From NCBI GenBank assembly GCA_948144175.1, contig CANXME010001990.1, positions 1,488,001 to 1,552,000 on the forward strand: DNA of 64,000 nt. Direction: 5' to 3'. Both the position numbers and the translations under genes were made by a program. Below are positions 28,790 to 40,095 of this stretch, one piece after another. Source of the DNA: Closterium sp. NIES-65 (lineage: Eukaryota > Streptophyta > Zygnematophyceae > Desmidiales > Closteriaceae). The notes under the pieces are model-generated. The model was not told the origin of the DNA. It did no database searches and saw nothing but the letters and a program-made list of their open reading frames with translations. The stretch's first letter is position 1; each line of letters opens with the position of its first letter.

Positions 28790-29650
28790 TAGGCCCCTCG
28801 TCGGCCCCGCGTACCCCTCGTCGGCCCCGCGTAGGCCCCACGTACCCCTCGTCGGCCCCGCGTACCCCTCGTCGGCCCCGCGTAGGCCCCGCGTACCCCT
28901 CGTCGGCCCCACGTAGGCCCCGCGTAGGCCCCGCGTACCCCTCGTCGGCCCCGCGTAGGCCCCGCGTACCCCTCGTCGACCCCGCGTACCCCTCGTCGGC
29001 CCCGCGTAGGCCCCGCCCAGGCCCCGTCTCGGCTCCGTGTCGGCCCCGCGTAGGCTCCGTCGGCCCCGCTTAGGCCCCTCTTCGGCCCCGCGCCGGCCCC
29101 ACCTACGCCCTGTCGGCCCAGCGCTGGCCCCACTTAGGCCCGCCACCGGCCCCTGCTACAGCCCGCCGCGTCGGCCCCGCCTACAGCCCGCCGGCCCGCC
29201 TAGGCCCCACTTCGGCCCCTCGTCGGCCCCACTACAGCCCGCACCGGCCCCTGCTACAGCCCGCCACCGGCCCTGCTACAGCCGCCACCGGCCCCTACTA
29301 CAGCCCGCCGCCGGCCCTGCTACAGCCCGCCACCGGCCCTGCTACAGCCGCCACCGGCCCCTGCTACAGCCCGCCACCGGCCCTGCTACAGCCCACCACC
29401 GGCCCTGCTACAGCCGCCACCGGCCCCTGCTACAGCCCGCCGCCGGCCCTGCTACAGCCCGCCGCCGGCCCTGCTACAGCCCGCCACCGGCCCTGCTACA
29501 GCCCACCACCGGCCCTGCTGCAGCCCGCCGTGCTGCACGTGAGCAGCCCCAGCAGCCCGCGCCGCCCGTGAGCCCCTACGCCACCCGAGCCGCGCGAGAC
29601 GCCCGAGCCGCCCGAGCCGCCCGAGCCGCCCGAGCCGCCCGAGCCGCCTA
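28790..29650 (+). repeat. copia-2 leader minisatellites
   Basis: From 28790 to about 29020 units of 20 and 12 bp alternate (CCTCGTCGGCCCCGCGTACC and AGGCCCCGCGT). From about 29140 to 29530 a unit of about 22 bp (CCTGCTACAGCCCGCCACCG) recurs. Near 29590-29650 there is a 9-bp GAGCCGCCC repeat as in copia-1. The first two arrays are unlike those of copia-1 or copia-3. Confidence 0.85.
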
Positions 29651-29755
29651 AGCCACGCGAGCCACCTGAGGAGCCGTGCTGCTGTCCCTGAGCTGTGTTC
29701 CTCTGCTGCTGACCTACCCGACTCTTCCAGCCCGGTGAGACTTTCAGCTGCTGCC

Positions 29756-30829
29756 ATGGCCACCCCCAAAGTTCTTACTTTTGACGCTGAGGGGAGGGCC
29801 ATTGACTTTGCCGTCTGGATTGAAGACCTGCAGCTGTACTTACTGTGTGATGCGATAGATGAGGTCTCTCTCTTTGACTTTGTCTCTGGAGCTGTCCCTG
29901 CCCCGCCTGCTGATGCTGACTCTGCCGTTCGCTCCAAGTGGGCGACCCGCGATGCTGCTGCACGTCTTGCTGTGCGTCGCCACCTCCCTTCCTCTGAGCG
30001 TGCCCACTTTAGTCAGTGCAAGACCGCTCAGGCCTTGTACGACGCTGTAGTTGCACGCTACTCCTCCCCTTCCTCCGCTACCCTTAGCCGCCTCATGCTA
30101 CCGTTTCTCTTCCCTGACCTCGCTTCCTTTCCCACTGTCGCTGACCTCGTTACCCACCTCCGCGCTAGTGACGCTCGCTACCGCGCTGCCCTTCCTGCTG
30201 AGTTCCGCGCCGCAAACCCTCCTCCCATGTATATCACTCTCTACTTTCTCGTCACCCGTCTTCCTGAGTCCCTTCGTGTCGTTAGGGACCAGTTTCTCTC
30301 TGTCTGTCCCACCACCCTCACTGTCGACCTCCTTGAGGAGTCCCTGCTAGCGGCTGAGAAGAGTATTGTCGCTGTAGGGGCCTCTAGGGGTGACCCTCGC
30401 ACCCCCATCTTTGAGGGGTGTTCTCCTTCCCCCCTGCTGCCCTCTGTCGCCTCTGCTGCTACGGCCGACCTCGCTGGTTTTGAGTCGGTCGGTGCGGCGT
30501 CTGCCCCCAGCGGCAGACGCCGCTCTGGCAAGGGCAAGGGGGGCAAGGGAGCGGGTGGATCTAGAGGAGGCAGTGGCGGAGGAGGTGGGGGTGGCGGGGG
30601 GAGTGGGGGTGGCGGTGGAGGTGGTGGCGGGAGTGGAGGTACTAGTGGCGGCGGTGGAGGCGGAGGTGGCGGCGGAGGTGGTAGCGGAGGAGGCGGTGGG
30701 AGCGGTGGGAGCGACGGTCCTGGTGGGGGAGGTGGCGGTGGAGACGGGGGTGGCGGTGGAGGCGGGGGTGGTGGTGGAGGCGGGGGTCGGAGTGGCTCGT
30801 CCCAGCGGAGCAGCTCTGGGGGTGGTCAG

Positions 30830-30870
<41 letters not shown>

Positions 30871-33800
30871 GCAGCAGCAGCAGCGCTCTCGCACCGTCCC
30901 CGGCCCTCAGCAGCTCCGTGAGTGGTACTTGCAGCGTCAGCGCGGTGGTGCTCTTGGTCCCTGCCCCTACGTTCTTCGCACCGGTGACCGTGCGGGGGAG
31001 AGGTGTGGAGGCGCCCACGCAGCCCGTCGCTGCTTTGGCCGCCTGACCGACGCCTGGCGTCAGCAGTTTCCGGAGGCCGCTGAGATCCCCCGCTGGGGAG
31101 AGCTGTCTAGGGCTGGAGTAGCTATTTATGATCTTGACTTTGATGCTATTCTCTCTGCTATGTATGCTGTGACTGGTAGTGATGAGGATGACTGTTACCG
31201 GTGTTTCCCGCCCGACCCGGGCATTGGTACTACCGCGTCAGGTACTAGTGAGGCTGCTGCTCTAGGTGCCAGTGCGTCTGTGCTCTCAGGTGCTGGTGAG
31301 TCTGCCCTCTCAGGTACTGTGTCGGCTTCGGCCTCTCACACCTTCACCCTTGACTCTGGAGCGTCTCGCTCCTTCTTTAGGGACCGCACCACTCTCACGC
31401 CGCTGAGTCGGCCGGTTGCAGTGTCCCTGGCTGACCCCTCTGGGGGGCCGGTCCTGGCTCGCTTCTCCACTGTCCTCCCGTGTCCGGCGGCCCCCTCTGG
31501 CACCCTGACTGGTCTCTACCTCCCCTCGTTCTCGACGAACTTGGTGAGTGGTGCTGACCTCCAGGATGCGGGTGTCCACCAGTTCACCCCTGCTCGTCAG
31601 CGGGTGACCCACTGCACGGAGGAGGATACAGGTCGCCACCTGGCTACGTTTACACGTCGGCCAGGGTCGAGCCTGTACACACTGACCACTGCTTCTCCTC
31701 CAGGTGCTGAGTCTGGTAGGGTCCCTTCGTCTGGTCAGGTGTTTGCTGCAGCGTCCAGGTCAGGTCCTGAGTCTGCCCCCTGCTCGTGTCGTCGTCTGTC
31801 TCACGAGACCCTCCTCTGGCACCACCGCCTTGGCCACCCCTCTCTGCTTCGGCTCAGAGGCATGGCCTCGCGAGTCCTTGTGTCTGGTCTTCCCCGGTCT
31901 CTCCCTCCCCTTCCTCCGGGCCCTGGCCCCACCTGTGTCCCCTGTGTCGAGGGGCGCCAACGTGCTGCCCCTCACTCCTCCCAGTTTCCTCCCACAGAGG
32001 CCCCGTTGCAGACGCTTCACATGGACGTGTGGGGCCCAGCCCGCGTCCGTGGACAGGGTCAGGAGCGCTACTTCCTGCTGGTGGTTGACGACTACTCGCG
32101 TTACACCACAGTCTTCCCCTTGCGCAGCAAGGGTGAGGTCACTGAGGTGCTGATCGACTGGATCCGCGCAGCTCGTCTCCAGCTTCGGAGGAGCTTTGGC
32201 TCTGACTTCCCTGTTTTGCGTCTGCACTCGGACAGAGGTGGAGAGTTCTCCTCCGGCCTCCTGAGTGCCTACTGTCGTGTGCGAGGCATCCGTCAGACCT
32301 TCACGCTTCCGGACTCACCGCAGCAAAATGGGATTGCTGAGCGCCGCATTGGCATGGTCATGGACGTCGCTCGTACGTCCATGATGCATGCGGCTGCTCC
32401 CCATTTTCTGTGGCCGTTTGCGGTCAGGTACGCTGCGCACCAGATCAACCTCCACCCCAGGGTCTCTCGACCGGAGACCTCCCCAGCCCTGCTGTGGACG
32501 GGGAAGGTTGGCGATGCGTCGGCGTTCCGGGTCTGGGGATCTCGGGCGTTTGTTCGCGACCTGTCTGCGGACAAGCTGTCCCCTCGTGCTTCTCCCTGCG
32601 TCTTCCTGGGGTTCCCCCCCGACGCCCCTGGGTGGCAGTTTTACCACCCCACCTCTCGACGTGTTCTGTCCTCCCAGGACGTCACGTTCGACGAGTCGGT
32701 ACCCTACTACCGCCTCTTCCCCTACCGCACTCCGTCCCTCCCCCGACCCCCGCTCTTCTTGGTACCAGGTCCCCCCCCGGTAGTCCCCCTCCCCCCTCAG
32801 GGTCCTACCCCTTCAGGTGTGTCCCAGGTAGACGCGGTCGAGCCTGTCGAGGTCACTGGTGACTCTGGTGCTGCTGCGGGAGCTGAGCCTGGGGGTGCGG
32901 AGTCTGGGGGTGCTGAGCCTGGAGGTGCCGAGTCTGGGGGTGCTGAGCCTGGGGGTGCTGAGCCTGGAGGTGCTGTGCCTGGGGGTGCTGAGCCTGGAGG
33001 TGCCGAGTCTGGGGGTGCTGTGCCTGGGGGTGCTGGGCCTGGGGGTGCTGAGCCTGGGAGTGCCGTGCCTGGAGGTGCTGTGCCTGGGGGTGCTTCGTCT
33101 CGCCGGGAGCCACTCTCCCCACAGGAGCTGCGTGAGTGGTTTGCCGGGCGCTGGAGGCGTGCTGCTGGTGCTGGTGGTTCTTCGGCTGCAGAGGGCACTG
33201 CTGCTGCGCGCCCCGCCGGCGCTCGTACTGTGGGTGCTGGAGCTGCTGAGTCTGAGAGTTCTCCTGGAGCTGGTCCTGCTGAGGGTGTTGGCGCTGAGCC
33301 TGCCGTTGGCGGCCCGACTGACAGTGCTCCTGGTGCTGCGGCTGGAGGTTCTGGTGCTGCTGGAGGTGCTGCTGGAGTGGGTGCTCCTGCCGGGGCTGCT
33401 GGTGCTGTTCCTGCTGTTTCTAGCGTCGCCGCGCGGCCCCGACCGTACTTCGTTCCGCTCCTGCAGCAGGTTCTTGGTCTTACACCTCCTCCTCCTCCCT
33501 TAGAGGGTCCGCAGCCTGTCCGGTCACAGCCACAGCTACAGCCTGCCTCCCCTTTGCCTGCTCCTTCTCCCTACTCTGGTCCTACTGGAGGTCTTACTGA
33601 GCGTCGTGAGCCTGCGTCTCGTCCTGTGTCGCCTGTTCGTACTGAGCGCGCTAGTGGTCGCGGGTCGCGTCAGCGTCCTCCTCCTGTCCCTGGCACGCAC
33701 CGGATGTCACTGCGTCCGTCCACTGCTCCTCTGCGTGCCCCTTTGCCTTCTCCTCCTGCTTCCTCTCTTCCTGCTCTTGCCGACCCGGAGTCGGACTCTC

Positions 33801-35689
33801 TTCGTGCTGCCAGTCCTACTGTCACGCGTCTCCTTGCTACTGCTGTCACTGACCCTTCCTTCGAGTCGTCTGCTGCGTCTGCCCTTGTCACTGAGCTTGT
33901 CGACTTTGCTGCGCGCTGTCGTCTAGACTACGCTGCTCGTCTTGTCACTGAGTCTGAGTCCGCCTGTCCTCCGTCCGTCGGGGGTGAGTGTGCCCTTGGC
34001 ACGGACGTCCTTGAGGACAGGCAGGAGGAGGTCCAGTGTCTGGCCGCCGCTTCACCTCGTCTCGCGTCTGTACTGCTAGCCCCTGAGGGAGACCCGGATG
34101 CACCAGACATCCCGACTCCGCGCTCTTACGCGGAGGCGATAGAGGGTCCCTACTCCTCTCAGTGGCAGGCAGCTATGGATGCAGAGATGGCTTCCTGGAA
34201 GTCCACAGGCACCTACGTTGACGCTGTTCCCCCTTCTGGGGCAAACATCGTCAGTGGCATGTGGATTTTCAGGGTGAAGCGGCCGCCGGGTTCTCCGCCT
34301 GTCTTCAAGGCGCGTTACGTGGCTCGTGGCTTCAGTCAGCGGCAGGGGGTTGACTACTTTCAGACCTTCTCCCCCACCCCGAAGATGACCACTCTTCGGG
34401 TTCTGCTACACGTTGCTGCTCACCGTGACTACGAGCTGCACTCTCTCGACTTCAGCACAGCTTTCTTGCAGGGCAGCCTGCACGAGGAGATCTGGCTGCG
34501 TCGCCCACCTGGCTTCACTGGGTCTTTCCCTCCTGGTACCCAGTGGAGTCTCCGGCGTCCAGTCTACGGTCTCCGCCAGGCGCCACGTGAGTGGCACGAC
34601 ACACTGAGGACTACGCTCGCGGCACTTGGGTTTGCTCCTTCCACTGCCGACCCGTCGCTGTTTCTGCGCACCGACACCTCTCTGCCGCCGTTCTACATCC
34701 TCGTGTACGTCGACGACTTGGTCTTTGCCACAGCTGACACTGCTGGACTCGCCTACGTGAAGTCCGAGCTGCAGAAGAGACACACGTGCACTGACCTGGG
34801 TGAACTGCGCAGCTACCTTGGCTTGCAGATCACCCGGGACAGAGCACGCCGCACCATTACCCTAACTCAGTCACACATGGTGCAGCAGGTCCTTCAGCGC
34901 TTCGGCTTCACGTACTCCTCGCCTCAGGCCACTCCTCTGCCTACTCGCCACTCGCTCTCAGCTCTGCCTTCGGATGAGTCCGTAGAGTCGAGTGGCCCGT
35001 TTGCAGAGCTTGTTGGCTGCCTCATGTACCTGATGACCTGCACACGACCTGACCTCGCATACCCTCTTAGCATTCTCGCACGCTTTGTTGCTCCTGGGAG
35101 ACACCGACCAGAGCACATGGCTGCAGCGAAAAGGGTGTTGCGCTACTTGTGCAGTACGTCGGGCATGGGGCTAGTGCTTGGAGGGCGCAGTCCAGTGGTC
35201 CTCACTGGGCACGCAGACGCTTCTTGGGCTGAAGACCAGGCTACGCAGCGGTCGTCACAGGGTTACACCTTCAGCCTTGGTTCCGGCTCTGTCTCGTGGC
35301 GGGCTACCCGCTCGTCTTCTGTTCTCGGCTCCAGTTGTGAGGCTGAGATCTACGCTGGGGCTATGGCTGCACAGGAGTTACGCTGGCTCACCTACCTGCT
35401 GACCGACCTTGGAGAGCAGCCTCGTTCTCCTCCAGTTTTGTACGTAGACAACAAGGCCATGCTGGCCTTGTGTCGAGAGCAGCGACTGGAGCACAGAACT
35501 AAGCACATTGCTCTTCGCTACTTTCTTGCTCGTGAGCTACAGCAGCGTGGACAGCTGCGACTTGCGTACGTGGCCTCTGAGGCCAACACTGCTGATGTCT
35601 TCACCAAGGCACTTGCGCCTTGTGATCATCAGCGTTGCTGCACGCAGTTGGGTCTTGTGCCTGTCTTGCCTCACTTGCTCTCCTCTTGA
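29756..35689 (+). CDS. copia-2 Gag-Pol polyprotein
   Basis: Open frame of 1977 codons from ATG 29756, colinear with copia-1: gag, poly-Gly and Gln tracts, the C-X13-C-X3-H-X4-C knuckle, protease LDSGAS, pre-integrase zinc region, integrase with [15 protein letters not shown] and NGIAERR, RT with YVDD, and RNase H with HADASWAEDQ and YVDNKAM. No stop or shift. It differs from copia-1 mainly in the length of the Gly and Gln tracts and of the [11 protein letters not shown] block (about 32880-33100), and by scattered substitutions. It is probably functional in sequence terms; expression is unknown. Confidence 0.95.
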
Positions 35690-35886
35690 CCTTGCTTGTA
35701 CTTTCGCATATATATACTCTTGCTCTTGTATATCTCTATATATGATCTTGCATGTGAACTGGCCTTGTGGCCTTTGAACTTGTGCTCGGAATGCGTGGTG
35801 ACTTTGTGATCCACCCTGAGCTTTGCTTTGCTTTGCTTGACCGGTCTTGTGACCCCTTGTTCTCCCCCACTTTGCCTATGGGGGTG

Positions 35887-36018
35887 TGTCAGAACTTATA
35901 GCTTACTTGTTTCTGTAGGCTATAGTGGGGTATCCCATAGGGGGTACAACCCAATTAGGGTTTCCTATTTGTACTCACTTCGTTCATAGTCATTCCACTT
36001 CTCGTTCGTACTTTCTCA
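35887..36018 (+). repeat. copia-2 3' LTR
   Basis: 132 bp, matching the 5' LTR base for base by eye; followed by CACGA. Confidence 0.95.
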
Positions 36019-36023
36019 CACGA

Positions 36024-36294
36024 GCGGTGCCTCGCAGGGCGCCGCGAAGTGGAGGGTACGGGCGGGCAAAACAGGCCCGCGCGTGGACGTGAGGCAGGCA
36101 CGCAAGCGGCGTGAAAGCAGGCCGCGCGCAGGGCAGGAAGACGCCGCGTGCCCAGGGCGCACGGCGGGTAGAAAACCGCCGTGCTCTCCGAGCACACGGC
36201 GAGAAAAATACGCTGCGCGCCCGAGGCGCGCGGCAGGACGATAGGCAGCAGAAGCAAATTGGTGGGCCCGTTAAGGAAGGCAGCAGGAAGGTAC
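36024..36294 (-). other. GC-rich leader-like sequence beside the orphan LTR
   Basis: Short GC-rich stretch with repeated GCGCGC and GCCGC words between copia-2 and the orphan primer site. It is probably the start of the leader of the minus-strand element that owned that LTR, the rest of the leader being 27440-28536. Confidence 0.4.
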
Positions 36295-36309
36295 ATGCTC
36301 TGAATACCA
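36295..36309 (-). other. Primer-binding site of the orphan LTR
   Basis: Minus strand TGGTATTCAGAGCAT touching the LTR end. It has the same extra-T variant as gypsy-1. Confidence 0.6.
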
Positions 36310-36507
36310 TGTTGAGATAGTAAGAGTAGGGCCTAGGCTTAGTAGCCTAGGCCAAAAGGAGTCGAGAGAGTTTAGGCAAAGAGTGGGGAGTTCACTATTG
36401 AGCGAGGTACAAATAGCAAACAAAGCATGCAAAGAAGGTGCACCACCAACAAGTTTATAATAACTACACTAACTACAGCTACAGGCAGTTACACATATAT
36501 TCTAACA
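36310..36507 (-). mobile_element. Orphan 198-bp 5' LTR
   Basis: Bounded TGTTGAG...CTAACA, with TGTT/AACA ends and a primer site on its inner side. It contains the perfect inverted repeat GGCCTAGGC/GCCTAGGCC at about 36330-36352. No second copy of this LTR is in the window. It interrupts the gypsy-2 gag right after the CGPALEWW motif. Its own coding region is missing. Confidence 0.6.
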
Positions 36508-37010
36508 CGCTTCCACCACTCCAGCGCAGGTCCGCACAACAGTGAGAGTGCAATATTAATGCGAGTGACATCGTCAACAATTTGCGCAACATTAAAGAAG
36601 ACCTCCACCCCAAACAACCACGCAGACACAGTAACGGTTTTGTCGCTGGGGTTGAATGGGGTGGGTTTGACGGTTTTTTCTTGACACTTGTTGAGACTGT
36701 TGCTGCTGCATGCACCAAGGGCGCCACTGAAGCCATCGCCAGGGTTGTCGCTGGTGCCTGTCATGGCACCGTTTGCGAATGTTGCCTTGGCGTTGCCTGC
36801 TCTTGTTGCTGTTGTCCTTGTGCTTCCCGTGTTTGTTGCTGTCGTGCCGCCCACTCCTCTTCAGCGTCCTGTGAAGTATCCAGCTCGTTAAACACATTCA
36901 CGTTGAGTGAGGAGCTTCTACTTTCTTCATCTACGACGAGCGACTCCTAGCGCGCTTCACTTCGCGCCTGGTGTAGTTTCGCGTTTTCCACCCTCGGGCG
37001 CTCCAACTCG
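36508..37010 (-). pseudogene. gypsy-2 gag N-terminal part, outer copy
   Basis: Minus strand, about 4-5% different from 26920-27431. Shares AWLFGVEVFFNVAQ, the Gln-rich segment and the acidic Ser-rich stretch, and stops at the orphan LTR. A TAG near 36950 interrupts it, where the inner copy has Trp or Gly coding. This copy is joined to the 5' LTR and leader, so it is the original 5' end of gypsy-2. Confidence 0.8.
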
Positions 37011-37254
37011 CCATAGATAATTTGCATGTTGGATTGCATCGCCCGAAATTCCTGTAAGAACTCATCCTAACGGGCAGTGGGTTAATAGGGATTTTTCTGA
37101 CTTTGATGAAGGCGCAAAGGCTATTAGTCGAAGCGAGATAATCGTATCTATCTCTCAGCCGACCGCTTTGCAGCCCACCAAGTCTATCGCACCCTTGCAC
37201 TAAAACTACATCGGAATGTGGAGGGTAACCTAGGAAAGTAGCTTTGATACTAAG

Positions 37255-37533
37255 TGTTATGAGTTGTATGAAAGAAGAGTGCGCAAAATGCAATATTGCG
37301 GAAGTGATTACGACTATTGAGCAAACAACGAGGCCTAGGCATAATATAGCAACGCTAGCTAGGCCGAGGTCACGTAGTCGATAGATGGTTGGGTGCAGAT
37401 TTGGGGTTGGGAAACCCGAAGGTGACGGGAGTGACGTTCAGAAGGCGAGGTCGTCGGGCCGAACCTCAACTCCGAAAGTTGGAATTGTACGCGTTCGGAG
37501 TGCCTCAGTAACGAATTAGGGAAATTCCTTACA
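37255..37533 (-). repeat. gypsy-2 5' LTR
   Basis: 279 bp, TGTTATGAG...TTCCTTACA; about 9% different from the other two copies by eye. A worn primer site (minus strand TAGTATCAAAGC) lies just inside. Confidence 0.9.
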
Positions 37534-37591
37534 AGTACCAACACTGTGCATGACCGAGGAAACTGGACAATTTTAGCTCGATTGCCTATGC

Positions 37592-40086
37592 GGGTTTTTT
37601 TAATTAATTATTTATTTATTTATTTAATGCAGTGATACACTTATAAGAAAACGTACAGAGCACTGGCAGTTGTAACTGTGTTCTTAGGAAGACGCCGCAG
37701 CACTGAGTACGGCGGGTTCCCTTCAGCGAGCCTATGGTGGTTCATGCGTCAGCTTCGGGTTATCCCAAATAGAGCTAAAATTGCTCTTCCACGTCAGCGG
37801 CGCAGCCTTGCTGCAGATGCGCCTCATCACCGCCACCTCATCAGCTTCCAAAAACTCCCACTCGCTGCTGCCGCCCCCTGTACCTCGCTTCCTTGCAGCC
37901 ACTTGTTTAGCCAAACAGTAGACTATTGTATGCGCAACAAACTTGACCACGGCCTGCCTAAGCACCCGTTTCGGTTGAAACTTGATGTCCCGGTTCACCG
38001 CTTCACACCTTGCCAGCCACACCTGGTGAAGCGTGGTGGCAATGAAGGAGGTGTCCGAAAACCCTGACCGTGAACTCCTATGCATGAAAAGCAGATCCTC
38101 GAGCCCTTGCCAGCCATGTTGCGGGTTCATAGCGGCCAGCCCATTCCGCACGAACCTCTTCACCTTCTGAATTACCGGGCAGCCGAGCGGGCAGTGCTCT
38201 GGTGTCTCCTCCCCTTTGCAGTGCGGGCAGACCACTTTATTTCTCAAGAATAAAAGACGCTCCCCCACCTGCAGGTTTCTACCATGAAGCCGCAAAAGAA
38301 TTTCTCTTGCCCGGCCAGGAGTGGCGAGAGAGTCTCTCTCCTTGATGACCTTCTTCCATTTGATGACTCTCCCATCCCCAATCCACCTTCGTTGCTCCTT
38401 CACAGTGCCTGCCAACCTAACGAGGGTTTTCCGGATTTCCTTCAGCGACACCACCTCCTCCTCTTTGCATAGCTTTGACTGGAGCAGTTTAGTTCGCGCT
38501 TCGCCCATCGGCCCCAGCACCTTGCTGCCTTGGGTCGCCAGCGGCACCCCTCTCTGGAGACCGAAATTGACTGTCAGATTATTCCCCTTGCAAGCCGTGA
38601 AAGTTCCGTTGTTGCTTATCGAGCACAGCCTTCCTACCACTTTGTCTCCTTCCGCGTCGCTGACTTTCCACGTCGTGTGACTTGCAGGCGTTCTGCCTTG
38701 ACTTTGCAGGAGAGGAACCTTGGCGACCACTTCCTCGCACGTTAGCTTCTCCAGAATCAATTTCGTCCACTCGGCCGACGCCGCCTCGAACGCCTTCAGG
38801 GCCATTTTTGCGGCATCATTGCTGCCGAGCTCCCTCGTTAGCTCCTCCTCACTCTTAAGCACTTGTTTGCCGCTGCCCAATTGCCGCACCAGATCCCCCA
38901 TTGTCAGATCCAGTAAGCAGCTTGAGCCCTTCTGATTCCCGAAGGGGCTAGACCCTTTGAACGGTATGCGCCGGCTGAACGCCAGTCGTTCTCGTTCCAC
39001 TTCCCACCGATTTGCCGGCTCTGGGGGGACACAGAAGGGCAAGTCCCAGAAAGCCCGCGTCATCTCTTTCCACCGACTGCTCCCTTCTCTCCAATGATTG
39101 AACAGGGACTTGTGCGCGAAGACCATGTCCAGACCCTGAGGCATTGCGGCTGTGCACGAGGTCAACCACCTCTTGACCGGGTTATCCTGCAGCATCATCC
39201 GTCCGACGTTTTGTATTGCAATCATGTCAAACCTCTTTTTGGTGCACAGCAACCCCAGACCCCCATCCTTTGTCGGAGTGCACATCAGCTAATAATTCCA
39301 GAGGATGAAAACCTTCTCATCTGTCGCGTGCCCCCCTGACACGAATCTGTGACACAGCCTCTTGACCCCCGTCCATATCTCCTCCGGGGGCGGGTAGATG
39401 TACGCCTGGAACAGAAATATTGGCGTGATGTAACCGTTGATGATTGTGACCAGAGCCGATGTCGTCGGATGCTGAACTTCCCATTTTGCCAACTCTTTCC
39501 GTGCCTTGTCCAGCGCCTTTTCTCAGGTCGGCAGCGAGTCGCCATTTGGTGTAATCCATACCCCCAAAAGCCGCTTCGACTCCCCTTTGTCATCCCATTT
39601 TTATTGCAGATCCGGTGGCGGCAGTTTCCCTCTGTTCCTTCCTAGGGGGAGCACCACCATCTTATCTCGGTTCACCTTCAGCCCCGACTTTTTGCCGAGC
39701 TCCTCCAGGACGCCAGCCGCAACCGACAGCTGCTCTGCGCCCCGCAGAAGAAGCGAGGTGTCGTCGGTGTACTCTAGGTACATCAGCTTCCCCGTGTCCC
39801 TTCAGCCGATACCTAGTTTGCATCATGTTAGCTCTTGACACAGCGGCTCCATCGCGCAAAGGAAGAGATAAAGGGCCAGAGGGTACCCTTGCCGCACCCC
39901 CTTTTTAACCGCAACCGTATCACCCGTCCAGCTATTCACATGAACCTTTGTCCCCGTCTCCTTGTGCAGCCCTTCTGCCCAGGCCAAGAACTCCTCCGGG
40001 ATCCCCATGCCCCTCAGCGTGCGGAAGAGAAAGCCCCTTGAGATGGAGTCGAAGGCCTTCTGAAAGTCAACGAACTTCCAGGTCTA
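37592..40086 (-). mobile_element. 5'-truncated non-LTR retrotransposon (LINE)
   Basis: The minus-strand element begins inside the RT domain near 40086 and ends in an A-rich tail (AAAAAAA then TAAA repeats on the minus strand) at about 37592-37626. Truncation at the 5' end and a simple A-rich tail are hallmarks of LINE insertion. It lies between the gypsy-2 5' LTR and the copia C5 gag start. No target duplication was identified. Confidence 0.85.
37732..40086 (-). pseudogene. LINE reverse transcriptase and C-terminal zinc finger
   Basis: Minus strand. The frame enters in RT motif A (FVDFQKAFDSI) near 40070, then GVRQGYPLALYLF near 39890, and the catalytic box as YTDD near 39770 (usually YADD or FADD). 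A long open block from 39285 to 37732 (517 codons) carries the thumb and C-terminal region with a zf-RVT-type finger, CPHCKGEETPEHCPLGC, near 38200. Stops at about 39838, 39818, 39601, 39525 and 39288 break the upstream half. The missing part is the endonuclease and the N-terminal RT. The organisation matches plant L1-type LINEs; the clade was not resolved. Confidence 0.85.
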
Positions 40087-40095
40087 GGGTTGGTT

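Larger units (their letters stand above)
28542..36018 (+). mobile_element. copia-2: intact Ty1/copia retrotransposon
   Basis: A 7477-bp element with LTRs 28542-28673 and 35887-36018 (132 bp, identical by eye) and the perfect target duplication CACGA at 28537-28541 and 36019-36023. Primer site, leader hairpin, leader minisatellites, one polyprotein frame and ATGGGGGTG before the 3' LTR all match copia-1. It is nested in the GC-rich arrays within gypsy-2. Identical LTRs imply a recent insertion. Confidence 0.97.
23606..37533 (-). mobile_element. gypsy-2: rearranged Ty3/gypsy chromovirus
   Basis: Three LTRs of 279 bp (23606-23884, 24699-24977, 37255-37533) share TGTTATGAG...TTCCTTACA ends. The outer two bracket 13.9 kb. 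Flanks AGTAT (23601-23605) and AGTAC (37534-37538) agree at four of five bases, fitting one aged target duplication. Between them on the minus strand are a degraded primer site (about 37239-37254), a gag fragment, an orphan LTR, GC-rich arrays, the complete copia-2, a second gag fragment, protease, and integrase without any RT or RNase H. The outer LTRs differ at roughly 25 positions, so the element is old. Treating it as one element is an inference; a fusion of two related copies is possible. Confidence 0.7.

Noticed and set aside
29037-29651. Plus-strand Pro/Ala-rich frame of 204 codons before copia-2 gag as an extra gene
   Set aside because: Falls wholly in leader minisatellites, and copia-1 and copia-3 have nothing alike there.
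37534-37591. Remnant of the C5 5' LTR left of the LINE
   Set aside because: Only 58 bp, with no similarity to the 3' LTR start at 52172 and no TG or CA boundary that fits.
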